Part shown: positions 37,447 to 47,737 of the stretch, piece by piece | Position numbering within the stretch: position 1 is the first letter of the stretch | Layout: the number at the start of each line of letters is the position of its first letter | The notes under the pieces: generated by a model | Databases searched by the model: none | What the model saw: the letters and a program-made list of their open reading frames with translations, nothing else | What the model was told of the DNA's origin: nothing | NCBI GenBank assembly: GCA_018240785.1 | Contig: JAFEFC010000031.1 | Location: 124,001 to 188,000 of the forward strand | From: Pseudomonadota bacterium | GTDB taxonomy: Bacteria; Pseudomonadota; Gammaproteobacteria; Burkholderiales; Rhodocyclaceae | Direction: 5' to 3' | DNA length: 64,000 nucleotides | Position numbers and translations under genes: made by a program

Positions 37447-38868
37447 ATGCAAAACTCGGGGACACGCTCGATCTCGGTTGAAAAAATCGGCGGTACGTCG
37501 ATGTCGGCATTCGGCGATGTGCTGCGCCACATCATGCTGTACGACAAGTCGCGCATCTATGGTCGCATCTATGTGGTTTCGGCCTATTCGGGCGTGACCA
37601 ACCAGCTCCTGGAGCACAAGAAGACCGGCGAGCCCGGGATCTACGCCCTGTTCGCGAAGGGCGCGGACTACCACGGCGCGCTCAACAGCCTGGCCGCCGG
37701 CCTCAAGAAGCTCAACGCAGGCTTCGCCGAGCTGGGCCTGCCGCTGGACGTCGCCGACGCCTTCGTCGACACCCGCATCGCCGAGGTCAAGAAATACCTG
37801 GACGCAATGCAGCACGTGCTCGCCAGCGGCTACATCAGCCGCACCGACGTGCTGCTGGCCGCGCGCGAGCTGCTGGCCTCGATCGGCGAGTCGCACAGCG
37901 CATTCAACACCGTCGAGATCCTCAAGGCCAACGGCGTGAAGGCGATCCTGCTCGACCTGGCCGGCTTCGAGGACGACGAGGCGTGGACCATCGACGAGCG
38001 CATCCAGCACAGCTTCAAGGGGCTGGACCTCGACAACAACGTGATCGTGGCCACCGGCTACACCAAGGGCACGGAAGGCATCATGCGCGAGTTCGACCGC
38101 GGCTACTCCGAGGTCACCTTCAGCAAGATCGCCGTCGAAGTGCGTCCCAAGGAGGCGGTGATCCACAAGGAATTCCACCTGTCCTCGGCCGATCCCAACA
38201 TCGTCGGCCTCGAGAACGCGGTGATCGTCGGCGCGACCAACTACGACGTGGCAGACCAGCTCGCCGACGTCGGCATGGAGGCGATCCACCCGAAGGCCGC
38301 CAAGCCGATCGAGCTGGCCAACATTCCGATCCGCCTGAAGAACACCTTCGAGCCGGACCACCCGGGCACGCTGATCACCAAGGACTACGTCGGCGAGCGG
38401 GCGCGCGTCGAGATCGTCACCGGCAGCGACAAGGTCACGCTGGTCGAGATCCACGACCCGAGCATGGTCGGCACCGTGGGCTTCGACCTCGGGCTGATGG
38501 AGATCTTCTGCCGGCACGACATCTCCTACATCCTGAAGGCCACCAACGCCAACTCGATCGCGCATGTGCTGTGGGAGAGCTCGGTGACGGCGGAGCTCGT
38601 CGCCGAACTGGAAGCACGCTACCAGGTGGTGACCGTGAAGCCGAGCGCGATCGTGTGCGCGATGGGCTCCAACATCAGCATTCCGGGCGTGCTCGCGCGC
38701 GCGGCGCAGGCGCTGGCCGATGCGCAGGTGAACGTGAACTGCGTGTCGCAGACCCTGCGCCAGGTGAACATGCAATTCATCATCGAGCGCAGCGACTACA
38801 AGAAGGCGATCATCGCCCTCAACCATTCGCTGTGCGTCAGCCCCGGCACCCCGGTGCCGCTGGCCTGA
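37447..38868 (+). CDS. Aspartate kinase, ectoine-cluster-like type
   Basis: A 473-residue aspartokinase. The N terminus ISVEKIGGTSMSAFGDVL replaces the usual KFGGTSV, and GRIYVVSAYSGVTNQLLEHK with KTGEPGIYALFAKGADY is the pattern I know from the specialised Ask_Ect kinases of ectoine clusters. Two ACT-type regulatory repeats follow (VEIVTGSDKVTLVEIHDPSM and VTVKPSAIVCAMGSNISIPG). It phosphorylates aspartate at the head of the lysine/threonine/methionine/ectoine branch. No ectABC genes lie in the window; the neighbours are arginase and an amino acid transporter. It may be a feedback-insensitive second aspartokinase. Confidence 0.82.
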   Translation: MQNSGTRSISVEKIGGTSMSAFGDVLRHIMLYDKSRIYGRIYVVSAYSGVTNQLLEHKKTGEPGIYALFAKGADYHGALNSLAAGLKKLNAGFAELGLPLDVADAFVDTRIAEVKKYLDAMQHVLASGYISRTDVLLAARELLASIGESHSAFNTVEILKANGVKAILLDLAGFEDDEAWTIDERIQHSFKGLDLDNNVIVATGYTKGTEGIMREFDRGYSEVTFSKIAVEVRPKEAVIHKEFHLSSADPNIVGLENAVIVGATNYDVADQLADVGMEAIHPKAAKPIELANIPIRLKNTFEPDHPGTLITKDYVGERARVEIVTGSDKVTLVEIHDPSMVGTVGFDLGLMEIFCRHDISYILKATNANSIAHVLWESSVTAELVAELEARYQVVTVKPSAIVCAMGSNISIPGVLARAAQALADAQVNVNCVSQTLRQVNMQFIIERSDYKKAIIALNHSLCVSPGTPVPLA

Positions 38869-39052
38869 GCCATCAACCGGGCGATCCAATCCAACCGTTC
38901 GCCCTGAGCGCGTCGAACGGCACTGGCAGGGCATGGCAGAACAGGATCGGCGGCAGCGCCTCGCTCACCGTGAGGCTGCCGCCGCCCGCCAGCGCGCCAA
39001 CCCGCTCCCAGCGCATCGCGATGCCCCCGACCGTGCGCCGCGCGCTGGCGGC

Positions 39053-39831
<779 letters not shown>

Positions 39832-39835
<4 letters not shown>

Positions 39836-40569
39836 TGTGCTTCCTTGGCTTTCTGCGCCTTGCGCGGCGCAAGGTGCGCGAGCCAGCGATGCTCGGCGAG
39901 CTTGAACAGGCCCACCAGCACGAAGGTGAGCACCAGGTAGATCAGGCCGGCGAAGGCGAAGGCCTCGAAGGGGGCGAAATGGCGCGAATACACGTTGCGC
40001 GCGGCGCCGGTGAGGTCCACCAGCGTGACCGCGCTGGCGATGGCCGAACCCTGCAACATCAGGATCACCTCGTTGCTGTACGCGGGAATCATGCGCCGCA
40101 GTGCCGCGGGGATGACGATGCGGCGCAGCGACTGCAGCCGGCTCATGCCCATCGCCTTGGCCGCCTCCAGTTCGCCGTGCGGCGTGTTGCGCATGCTGCC
40201 GGCGAGAATCTCCACCGTGTAGGCGCAGGTGTTGAGGCCGAACGTGAGCAGCGCGCAGAAGAAGGGCTCGCGGAACCACGACCACAGCGGATGCTGCGCC
40301 TCCCACGCGTCGCGCATCCATTGCCACTGCGAGGCGCCGTAATACACCAGTAGCAACTGCACCAGCATCGGCGTGCCACGGAAAAAATAGGTGTAAGCCG
40401 CGACCGGCATCGACACCAGCGGATTCTTCGACAGGCGCATCACCGCCAGCGGGATCGCCACGACGAAGCCGAACAGCAGCGCCAGCCCGGTGAGCTCCAG
40501 CGTCACCCACAGGCCACGCCAGAACTCCGGCAGGTTTCCGGTGATGACCTGGATATCGAACAATTCCAT
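39832..40569 (-). CDS. Polar amino acid ABC transporter, permease (HisM/OccM-like)
   Basis: A 245-residue permease with about five helices and the conserved EAA loop ([35 protein letters not shown]). [16 protein letters not shown] is the family's N-terminal signature. It overlaps the ATPase by 4 bases and follows the other permease by 15. Together the two permeases form the membrane channel. Confidence 0.92.
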
Positions 40570-40584
40570 CGTCGTGTTCCGCCC

Positions 40585-41277
40585 TCAGATCTGCGCTTCG
40601 CGCACGCCGACGTTGTAGCGCCGCGTCAGCCAGCCCAGCACATAACCCGACAGGGCGGTCATCACCAGATAAAGCACGCACACGGCCAGATAGAAGGTGA
40701 AGGGCTGATGCGTGGAACGGCCGGCCTGGTCGGCCACGCGCGTCATGTCGGACAGCCCGATCATCGACACGATCGCCGTGCTCTTGAGCAGCACGAGCCA
40801 GTTGTTGCCGATGCCCGGCAGTGCAAAGCGCAGCATCTGCGGAAACAGGATGCGGCGGAACACCTGCCAGCCGGTCATGCCGTAGGCGCGCCCGGCCTCG
40901 AGCTGCCCCGTCGCCACGGCAAGGAAGGCGCCCCGGAAGGTCTCGGTGAAGTAGGCACCGAAGATGAGTCCGATGGTGAGCACGCCGGCGACGAAGGGGT
41001 CGATCTCGACGAAGTCCCACTCGAAACGGTCGATCACCGCATTGACCAGCAACTGGCCCCCGTAGAACACCAGCAGCATCATCACCAGGTCCGGCACGCC
41101 GCGCATGACCGTGGTGTAGAGCATGGTCCACCAGCGCAGCGGCGGAAAAGGCGACAGCTTGCAGGCGGCCCCCAGCAGGCCGGTCACCACCGCGAGGGCG
41201 ACCGACAGCAGCGCAACCTGCAAGGTGACCCAGGCACCGGCAAGCAGGCTGGGGGAATATTCGATCAGGGCATCCAT
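40585..41277 (-). CDS. Polar amino acid ABC transporter, permease (HisQ/OccQ-like)
   Basis: A 230-residue permease with the TIGR01726-type N terminus ([20 protein letters not shown]), [18 protein letters not shown] and the EAA loop [20 protein letters not shown] followed by [20 protein letters not shown]. About five helices. First permease after the binding protein, 111 bases downstream of it. Matches HisQ/OccQ more than the HisM type. Confidence 0.92.
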   Translation of the reverse strand: MDALIEYSPSLLAGAWVTLQVALLSVALAVVTGLLGAACKLSPFPPLRWWTMLYTTVMRGVPDLVMMLLVFYGGQLLVNAVIDRFEWDFVEIDPFVAGVLTIGLIFGAYFTETFRGAFLAVATGQLEAGRAYGMTGWQVFRRILFPQMLRFALPGIGNNWLVLLKSTAIVSMIGLSDMTRVADQAGRSTHQPFTFYLAVCVLYLVMTALSGYVLGWLTRRYNVGVREAQI

Positions 41278-41388
41278 TGCGCACTGACTCCATTAACACA
41301 TTGCGCTCAGCTCCCGTCACGGCCGCGCGCACGTAGCCCGACAGAGCGCCGTCCGCTCGCGCGAACCGGCGCTTTCGTCAACCTCTCG

Positions 41389-42180
41389 TCAGTTGCCGTA
41401 GATGTCCATCGGGAAGTACTTCTTGCGGATCTCCTCGTACTTGCCGTTGGCGCGAATCGCCGCCAGCGCCTTGTTGAGGCTGTCGGTGAGTTCCTTGTCG
41501 CGCTTGCGCACCGCGATGCCGATGCCTTCGCCGATCACCGCCTTCTCCTCGGCAGTCTTGCCGAACAGGCGCTCGCCGGCCACATCGTAGCCCTCACCTT
41601 CCGGCTTGCTCAGGAAGCCGCCGTAGGCCTCGAGGTAGTCCGCAAAGGCAGCGTCCATGCGGCCCGACTTGAGGTCGAGGTAGGCCTCGTCCTGCTTGGC
41701 GTAGCGGACGATCTCGAGTCCCTTGCCTTCCCAGTACTTGGTCGCGTAGTTGTCCGACACGGTGCCGCGCTGCACGCCGATCTTCTTGCCCTTCAGCGAC
41801 GCGACATCCGGCCGCAGCGGCGAACCCTTCTTGGCGATCAGAGCCAGCGGCGACGCGTAGTAGCGATCGGTGAAGTCGACTTTGGCCTTGCGCTCGTCAG
41901 TGATCGACATCGAGGCGATGATGGCGTCGAACTTGCGCGAGATCAGCGCCGGGATCATGCCGTCCCATTCCTGCTTGACCCAGATGCACTTGGCTTTGAG
42001 CTCCTCGCACAGCGCGTTGCCGATGTCGATGTCGAAACCGCGCATCGAGCCGTCGGCTGCGGTGACGTTGAACGGGGGATAGGCCCCCTCGGACGCCATG
42101 CGGATTTCGTTCCAGTCCTTCGCGAAGCTGGCGCCGGTGGAGAGGGCGAGCATCAGGCACAGCAGAACTTGTCTTTTCAT
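41389..42180 (-). CDS. Polar amino acid ABC transporter, periplasmic binding protein
   Basis: A 263-residue periplasmic solute-binding protein of family 3 (HisJ/ArgT type) with signal peptide MKRQVLLCLMLALSTGASFA. EGAYPPFNVTAADGSMRGFD is the classic binding-site start, followed by WDGMIPALISRKFDAIIASM, DFTDRYYASPLALIAK and KKIGVQRGTVSDNYATKYW. The family's Asp and Arg ligands for the alpha-amino and carboxyl groups appear present. The ATG at 42180 has GAGGAATT upstream. It is divergent from a porin gene and is the head of the leftward transporter operon. Confidence 0.92.
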   Translation of the reverse strand: MKRQVLLCLMLALSTGASFAKDWNEIRMASEGAYPPFNVTAADGSMRGFDIDIGNALCEELKAKCIWVKQEWDGMIPALISRKFDAIIASMSITDERKAKVDFTDRYYASPLALIAKKGSPLRPDVASLKGKKIGVQRGTVSDNYATKYWEGKGLEIVRYAKQDEAYLDLKSGRMDAAFADYLEAYGGFLSKPEGEGYDVAGERLFGKTAEEKAVIGEGIGIAVRKRDKELTDSLNKALAAIRANGKYEEIRKKYFPMDIYGN

Positions 42181-42537
42181 CCAGAATTCCTCACTTGATT
42201 GTGCGCGGCACCTTCGCGACGACGCGGCCAGCGGCCTCCTGCCATGACGAGCGGTCCGGCAAGCGGAAGCGGGGCGAATGGTGGCAAAAAACGGCCCGAG
42301 CCTCAATGGATAAGATTGCGCCACATTGCCCGGCACGGCAAATGCTGGCCGCAGCGGGAACCCGCGCAGATCCGGCCGCACCGGGGTACCGGAGCGAAGC
42401 GCCGACAAATGACCGGCACTCCGGCGCAGGCCTTAGAATCCGCCGCCTGGCCGCTGGCGGGCAGGCTCGGTACCTGCGTCGACGCCGCCCGGCGAGCACG
42501 AGCGACCATCACATTGCCCACGCGAGGAGAAGACGAC
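42181..42537. other. 357-base divergent spacer between the binding protein and porin genes
   Basis: It must hold promoters for both directions. On the plus strand a possible -10 TAGAAT lies at 42434-42439, about 100 bases before the porin ATG, and GAGGAGA precedes that ATG. No gene, tRNA or repeat was seen. An open frame on the plus strand continues into the porin but is not conserved in character. Confidence 0.5.
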
Positions 42538-43878
42538 ATGCTGAAACCCGGAATCCTGTGCGCCGCCCTGGCGGCCGCCGGAATGCTGTCCACCACTGCC
42601 CATGGCGCCGACGACAGCGACCTGCGCGCCCAGATCTCCGCGCTGAAGGCGCAGCTCGAGAAGCTCGAGGAGCAGGTCAAGGCGCTCGATACCAATGTGG
42701 GCGCGGCGCCGAAGAACTTCGCGCTGGTGACGAAGGGCGACGAGGAGGGGACCTACAAGCTGCCGGGCAGCCAGACCTCGGTCGGCGTCTACGGTTTCAT
42801 CCATGTCGATGCCTACAAGGACCTCAAGGGACGCACCGCCGACTGGGCCTTCGAACCGGGCACCATCGCCATCGCCAACGATCCGTCGGGGCTGAACAAG
42901 GACACCCGCACCGGCAAGTTCAACATCACGCCGCGCGTGACACGCCTCGGCGTCAAGACGCACACGCCCACCGACATGGGCACGCTGCGCACCAAGCTCG
43001 AGTTCGACTTCTACGAGTACGGCGACAACGACTACAAGATGGGCTACAACAGCGGCTTCAACCCGCGCCTGCGCCACGCCTACGGCGAGCTCGAGGCCGA
43101 GTGGGGCACGCTGCTGGTGGGCCAGACCTGGTCGACCTTCATGAACGACGCGGCACCCGAGACCGTGGACTTCAACGGCCCGGGCAGCGTGCAGATCCAG
43201 CGCCAGCCGATGATCCGCCTGAGCCGCGAGTTCGGTGGTGCCGGCACCTTCGCCGTCGCGCTCGAGAACTCGGCGTCGATGGTGAATGGCGAGCGCCCGC
43301 AGACCCAGAACAGCATCGACAAGCGCCCGGACGTGATCCTGAGCTGGACGAAATCCGGTGACCTCGGCTTCCTCGCCGCCAACCTGCTGTCCACCCGCTA
43401 CACCTACGACGACGGCGCGAACTCGGCGGCGAAGAATGCCTATGGCTACAGCGTCGGCGCCGGCCTCAAGCTGGGCAAGCAGGACACCCTGCTCGCGCTG
43501 CACACCGGCGGCAACGGCATTGCGCGTTACCTGCCGTCGGCCAACTACAACTGGGAGGTGTACGACACGGCCGCCGACCGCATCCGCCTGAGCAAGGCCC
43601 GCGCCTATACGCTGGGCTGGGCGCGCAACTGGACCGACGCGGTGCGCAGCAACCTGTCGTACGGCGAGACCCGGCTCGACGTGAGCTCGTCCTACCTCGC
43701 CACCTACGGTGAGGAAGCCGCCAATACCAGGATCCGCCACGCCTTCGCCAACGTGTTCTGGGCCTTCACCCAGAACACCGAGCTGGGGCTGGAATACGCC
43801 TGGGCCCGGCGCGAGCTCTCCAGCGGCGACGAAGGCACCTATCGTCGCCTGCAGGGCTCGATGCGCTACACCTTCTGA
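42538..43878 (+). CDS. DcaP-like outer-membrane porin
   Basis: A 446-residue outer-membrane protein. After the signal peptide ([20 protein letters not shown]...AHG) comes a coiled-coil segment ([20 protein letters not shown]), then a beta-barrel with [53 protein letters not shown] and a terminal aromatic strand ending in YTF. The coiled coil before the barrel plus these strands matches the DcaP family of trimeric channels for anionic substrates such as dicarboxylates. An intrinsic terminator follows. Substrate here is unknown. Confidence 0.85.
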   Translation: MLKPGILCAALAAAGMLSTTAHGADDSDLRAQISALKAQLEKLEEQVKALDTNVGAAPKNFALVTKGDEEGTYKLPGSQTSVGVYGFIHVDAYKDLKGRTADWAFEPGTIAIANDPSGLNKDTRTGKFNITPRVTRLGVKTHTPTDMGTLRTKLEFDFYEYGDNDYKMGYNSGFNPRLRHAYGELEAEWGTLLVGQTWSTFMNDAAPETVDFNGPGSVQIQRQPMIRLSREFGGAGTFAVALENSASMVNGERPQTQNSIDKRPDVILSWTKSGDLGFLAANLLSTRYTYDDGANSAAKNAYGYSVGAGLKLGKQDTLLALHTGGNGIARYLPSANYNWEVYDTAADRIRLSKARAYTLGWARNWTDAVRSNLSYGETRLDVSSSYLATYGEEAANTRIRHAFANVFWAFTQNTELGLEYAWARRELSSGDEGTYRRLQGSMRYTF

Positions 43879-43914
43879 GCACGCCCTCGCCGCCCGCACG
43901 GGCAGCCTCCTCTC

Positions 43915-43947
43915 GCGCACGTGCCGTCCCGGCCGTGCGCTTTTTTT
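43915..43947 (+). terminator. Intrinsic terminator after the porin gene
   Basis: GCGCACG (43915-43921) pairs with CGTGCGC (43934-43940) around an internal GCC/GGC extension, followed at once by seven T (43941-43947). Confidence 0.88.
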
Positions 43948-44000
43948 GCGCCGATGGCGCAGCGGCTAGAATGGGGCCTCCCACCCCTCAGGAGCAGGCC

Positions 44001-44318
44001 ATGCTGATGACCACGACCCCGAACCTCGACGGCCAGCCCATCCGCCAATACCTCGGCGTGGTCAACGGCGAAGCCATCATCGGCGCCAACATCTTCAAGG
44101 ACATGTTCGCCTCGATCCGCAACGTGGTCGGCGGCCGCGCCGGCAGCTACGAGCGCACGCTCGCCGACGCACGCCGCATCGCCATGGAAGAGATGGAAGA
44201 GGCGGCGGCAAAGCTCGGCGCCAACGCGGTGATCGGCATCGACGTCGACTACGAAGTCCTCGGCCAGGACAACGGGATGCTGATGGTGTGCGTCAGCGGC
44301 ACCGCGGTGAAGGTCTGA
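44001..44318 (+). CDS. YbjQ-family (UPF0145) protein
   Basis: A 105-residue YbjQ/UPF0145 protein, often called a heavy-metal-binding domain protein without firm proof. It has the family pattern [40 protein letters not shown] and [20 protein letters not shown]. Members assemble into pentamer-like rings in known structures. AGGAG precedes the ATG at 44001. A weak promoter (TTTGCG, 16 bases, TAGAAT at 43967-43972) lies between the porin terminator and this gene. ruvC follows after 10 bases. Confidence 0.88.
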   Translation: MLMTTTPNLDGQPIRQYLGVVNGEAIIGANIFKDMFASIRNVVGGRAGSYERTLADARRIAMEEMEEAAAKLGANAVIGIDVDYEVLGQDNGMLMVCVSGTAVKV

Positions 44319-44328
44319 GCCACAGCGC

Positions 44329-44877
44329 ATGCGCGCCGCGTCGGCCACCGTCGCCACCCGCATCCTGGGCCTGGACCCCGGCCTGCGCATCACCGGCTTC
44401 GGCCTCATCGACACCCTGGGCAGCCAGTTGCGCTACGTCGCCAGCGGCTGCATCAAGACCCGCGACGGCGAGCTGCCCGGCCGCCTGAAGACGCTGCTCG
44501 ACGGCGTGCGCGAGGTGATCGAGACTTACCGCCCGGACGTCGTCGCGGTTGAGAAGGTGTTCGTCAACGTCAACCCGCAATCCACCCTGCTGCTGGGCCA
44601 GGCACGCGGCGCGGTGATCTGCGGTGCCGTATCGTGCGACCTGGAGGTCCACGAATACACCGCGCTGCAGGTCAAGCAGTCGGTGGTCGGCTACGGCAAG
44701 GCCGCCAAGGAGCAGGTGCAGCACATGGTGCAGCGCCTGCTGACGCTCGACGCCAGCCCCAGCCCCGATGCCGCCGACGCGCTCGCCTGCGCCATCTGCC
44801 ACGCCCACGGCGGCCACGGCCTGGCCGGCCTCACCGGCACGGGCAGCCGCCGCCGCGCCGGCCGCCTGCTCGGCTGA
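44329..44877 (+). CDS. ruvC: Holliday junction resolvase RuvC
   Basis: A 182-residue RuvC endonuclease. The four acidic catalytic residues fall in [36 protein letters not shown] and the final [15 protein letters not shown]. It cuts junctions delivered by RuvAB. It is 33 kb from ruvAB, sits behind the ybjQ-like gene and ends in a basic tail ([11 protein letters not shown]). Nothing suggests it is inactive. Confidence 0.95.
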   Translation: MRAASATVATRILGLDPGLRITGFGLIDTLGSQLRYVASGCIKTRDGELPGRLKTLLDGVREVIETYRPDVVAVEKVFVNVNPQSTLLLGQARGAVICGAVSCDLEVHEYTALQVKQSVVGYGKAAKEQVQHMVQRLLTLDASPSPDAADALACAICHAHGGHGLAGLTGTGSRRRAGRLLG

Positions 44878-44949
44878 GCGGCAAGGGCGCCCCACGGAAA
44901 GCCGGAGAAACGCGGTCGCCGGCGGCACGTTCATGGTCAACAAGACCTG

Positions 44950-44978
44950 TTGCAGCGCGCAAAAAACACGCATATAAT
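44950..44978 (+). promoter_or_regulatory. Promoter of the tRNA-Lys gene
   Basis: TTGCAG (44950-44955), a 17-base spacer and a perfect TATAAT (44973-44978), ending 45 bases before the mature tRNA. A near-consensus stable-RNA promoter. Confidence 0.82.
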
Positions 44979-45023
44979 CCGTGTTCTTTGATCGGGCGCC
45001 AATCCGATCCGCCGCAAGGCAAC

Positions 45024-45099
<76 letters not shown>

Positions 45100-45111
45100 A
45101 CAAATTCAAGC

Positions 45112-45149
45112 AAAAAGGCCAGTTCTCGCGAGCTGGCCTTTTTGTTTTT
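45112..45149 (+). terminator. Intrinsic terminator after tRNA-Lys
   Basis: AAAAAGGCCAG (45112-45122) pairs with CTGGCCTTTTT (45133-45143), followed by a T-rich run to 45149. The A and T tracts would also make it work on the opposite strand, for the convergent monooxygenase gene. Confidence 0.92.
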
Positions 45150-45194
45150 GCGGTGTGGGTCGCCGGACGTCCGTGACCCACACCAGCGGCACCG

Positions 45195-46409
45195 TCAAAG
45201 CCAGGTTCCGCCCTGGCGTTCGCTCGGGACCTGGGTCGCGGGGTCGAAATCGTGGATCCAGCCCAGGTTGTGCATCACTTGGTCGCGCTGGGCGAGTCGC
45301 GCATTGCGCGCGTCGGCCGCGGGCCCGTCCGGCAGGTGCAGCACGTCGGCAGTGGAGATCGATGCGAACTGGACCTTGCGCGTACGGCCGCGACGCAGGC
45401 TCTCGTAGTGCTCCAGTGCCTCGGCACAGCGGCCCGGGCCGTGATCGGCGAGGCTGGCAGCCAGCACCACCGCGTCCTCGATGGACTGGTTGGCACCCTG
45501 ACCATGGTGCGGCACCAGCGCGTGCGCCGCATCGCCGAGCAAGGTCACGCGACCGCGCGTCCAGCGACCGAGCGGCGGGCGATGGAACAGCGCCCAGCGC
45601 TGGCTCGTGGGCACCGCGCTGATCATCTGCACCACCGCTGGATGCCAGTCGCCGAAGCGCCGCAGTTGCTCGCCCTGCTCGGCCGCGGTCACCCATTCGC
45701 GCACCGGCCACGGCGACGGATTGCGCTCCACCAGCAGGAAGTTGTGGTCGCCCTTGCCGATCGGGTAGTGCAGCAGGTGGCCACCCGGACCCACCCAGAA
45801 CTGGATGGCGTCCGGGTCGGGCAGCAGGTCCAGCAGTTCCGGCGGCACGATGCCGCGGAAGCCGGAGCAGCCGGAATACAGCGCGTCGTCGTAGCCAAGT
45901 ATCCAGCGACGCACCAGCGAGCGCGCGCCGTCGGCGCCGATCACCAGGTCGGCACGCGCCGAGCTGCAGTCCTCGAACTCGAGCACGACCTCGCTGCCGC
46001 TGTCCTTCAGGTCGCGCAGGCGCTTGCTGAGGTGGATGCGCTCCATGCCCACCGCCTTCGACAGGATGGCCTGCAGGTCGGCACGGTGGATGCCCCAATA
46101 GCAGGCACCGAACTGCCGCTCGTAGCTCGGGTCGCCGCTGTGCTTGCCGATCACGCGGCCGTCGCGCCCGTCGCGGTAGATCAGCGTCGAGATCGAGAAG
46201 CACACCTCGTCGAACTGCGCGCGCAGGCCGATGCGGTCGTAGAAGCGCGTCGCATTCGCCGACAGCGCCACCGCCGCGCCGACTTCCCTCAGCTCAGCCG
46301 TCTGCTCGTAGATGTCGACTTCGATGCCGCGCTGGCGCAGCGCCAGCGCCAGCGTGAGGCCGCCGATGCCCCCACCGACCACCGCAATCTTCCAGTCTGC
46401 CTTGATCAT
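45195..46409 (-). CDS. FAD-dependent aromatic monooxygenase (salicylate / 3-hydroxybenzoate hydroxylase type)
   Basis: A 404-residue class A flavoprotein monooxygenase. The Rossmann FAD motif IAVVGGGIGGLTLALALRQ lies at about 8-26; VIGADGARSLVRR is the DG motif binding FAD and NAD(P)H; GRVTLLGDAAHALVPHHGQG is the GD motif with the flavin ribityl site. The closest pattern is salicylate 1-hydroxylase and 3-hydroxybenzoate 6-hydroxylase. No ring-cleavage genes are adjacent, so the substrate is open. It is alone, convergent with tRNA-Lys, and has an AT-rich upstream region with a possible operator. Confidence 0.85.
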   Translation of the reverse strand: MIKADWKIAVVGGGIGGLTLALALRQRGIEVDIYEQTAELREVGAAVALSANATRFYDRIGLRAQFDEVCFSISTLIYRDGRDGRVIGKHSGDPSYERQFGACYWGIHRADLQAILSKAVGMERIHLSKRLRDLKDSGSEVVLEFEDCSSARADLVIGADGARSLVRRWILGYDDALYSGCSGFRGIVPPELLDLLPDPDAIQFWVGPGGHLLHYPIGKGDHNFLLVERNPSPWPVREWVTAAEQGEQLRRFGDWHPAVVQMISAVPTSQRWALFHRPPLGRWTRGRVTLLGDAAHALVPHHGQGANQSIEDAVVLAASLADHGPGRCAEALEHYESLRRGRTRKVQFASISTADVLHLPDGPAADARNARLAQRDQVMHNLGWIHDFDPATQVPSERQGGTWL

Positions 46410-46744
46410 GCCATTTCCTTGTCAGGCCTTTCGCCTGTCCGCACTGCCAGTCGAGCCTGCCGCAACGCGTGGCGTTCGTTGTCATGCACGCAAAAAATGC
46501 TGGCGCAGCGATGAACCTGCACGCCGCTTTGGGAGCCAAAGATTAGAGATCCTGACGATATGACTCAATGCACTAGTGGTAATAGTCGCCATGATCGAGA
46601 ATCATGATCACTCAACAGGTCGCTGGCCGCCTCTGCCTTGATTTCGTTTTTCCCGAAGTATCGGTCTCGCTTTATCTGGTTTTTCTTTCGCCAGCCAGCC
46701 GTTATCCTCTACGCCGTTTGTCCCTCTTCCACGATGGAGTTGCC
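46410..46744. other. 335-base divergent spacer between the monooxygenase and Tim44-like genes
   Basis: It is more AT-rich than the surroundings. It contains an inverted repeat CATGAT-cgaga-ATCATG at 46590-46606, a candidate operator for a regulator encoded elsewhere. T-rich pyrimidine stretches lie at 46640-46735. No gene could be supported. Both flanking genes need promoters here, but I saw no close sigma-70 match. Confidence 0.45.
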
Positions 46745-47662
46745 ATGAAATCCCTCTCGCTGATGGCGGCCGTGCTCGCACTCGGCCTCACGCTGTCCGT
46801 ACCCGACGCCGAGGCGGCCAAACGCCTGGGCGGCGGCACCTCATCCGGCATGCAGCGCAGCACGACCACGCCCGACCGCTCCGCACCCGCGGCAGCCCCT
46901 GCCCAGGCGCCGACGGCGGCGGCGGCGAAGTCGCCCGCGACCGCAACCCCGGCCCAGGCCCAGCCCAAGCGTTCGTGGATGGGCCCCATCGCCGGCCTGG
47001 CCGCCGGTCTCGGCCTCGCGGCACTGGCTTCCCACTTCGGCTTCGGCGAGGAACTGGCCTCGATGATGATGATCGGCCTGCTGGTGATGGCAGTGCTGGT
47101 GGTGATCGGCCTCATCATGCGCCGCCGTGCCGGCGGAACACAGCCGGCGATGGCCGGCGCAGGCGCGGCCGGCAGCGGCATGCAGTATGCGGGCCCGGCG
47201 CCCGGCGCTCGCGACCTGGCGACACCGCGCACTGCCGATGCGGCCTTCTCCGGCGCGGGCGTCGAGCAGCCCGCAGCAGCGGCCACCGCACTGCCGGCCG
47301 ACTTCGACGCAGCGGCCTTCGTGCGCCAGGCCAAGGTGAACTTCATCCGCCTGCAGGCTTCCAACGACGCGGCCAACCTCGACGATCTGCGCGAATTCAC
47401 CACGCCCGAGATGTTCGCCGAGCTGAAGACCAACATCCTTGCGCGCGGCACTGCGGCCCAGCAGACCGACATCGTGCAGCTCGACGCCGAGGTGCTCGAA
47501 GTGGTCGAGGAAGCGTCGCGCTACATCGTCAGCGTGCGCTACAGTGGGCTGATCCGCGAGGAGCGCGACGCCCCGCCCGAGCAGATCGCCGAAATCTGGC
47601 ATCTGGTCAAACCGCGCAACGGCACCGGGGGATGGCTGCTCGCAGGCATCCAGCAAGCGTAA
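46745..47662 (+). CDS. Tim44-like domain membrane protein
   Basis: A 305-residue protein with an N-terminal signal or anchor (SLMAAVLALGLTLSVPDAEA), an Ala/Pro/Thr-rich linker, a paired hydrophobic region (MGPIAGLAAGLGLAALASHF and MMMIGLLVMAVLVVIGLIMR) and a C-terminal Tim44-like domain (about 180-305; AAFVRQAKVNFIRLQASNDA, LREFTTPEMFAELKTNIL). Bacterial members are common in betaproteobacteria and have no settled role; the mitochondrial namesake tethers the import motor. It is followed by a large hairpin and an AI-2E-family gene. Confidence 0.85.
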   Translation: MKSLSLMAAVLALGLTLSVPDAEAAKRLGGGTSSGMQRSTTTPDRSAPAAAPAQAPTAAAAKSPATATPAQAQPKRSWMGPIAGLAAGLGLAALASHFGFGEELASMMMIGLLVMAVLVVIGLIMRRRAGGTQPAMAGAGAAGSGMQYAGPAPGARDLATPRTADAAFSGAGVEQPAAAATALPADFDAAAFVRQAKVNFIRLQASNDAANLDDLREFTTPEMFAELKTNILARGTAAQQTDIVQLDAEVLEVVEEASRYIVSVRYSGLIREERDAPPEQIAEIWHLVKPRNGTGGWLLAGIQQA

Positions 47663-47680
47663 GCGGCGGCACGTCGCTGC

Positions 47681-47720
47681 ACGGGGGGTGGAGGCGCCGC
47701 AGGGGGCCTCCACCCCCCGT
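47681..47720. repeat. Perfect 15-bp inverted repeat after the Tim44-like gene
   Basis: Arms 47681-47695 and 47706-47720 (ACGGGGGGTGGAGGC and its complement) are perfectly complementary around a 10-base loop. No T tract follows, so it may be a processing or stability hairpin and not a terminator. Confidence 0.7.
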
Positions 47721-47737
47721 CACTTGGAGAACGCAAC

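Noticed and set aside
39836-41332. A 500-residue N-terminal extension of the HisP-like ATPase
   Set aside because: It lies over the two permease genes in another frame; the ATPase family begins at the ATG of 39835.
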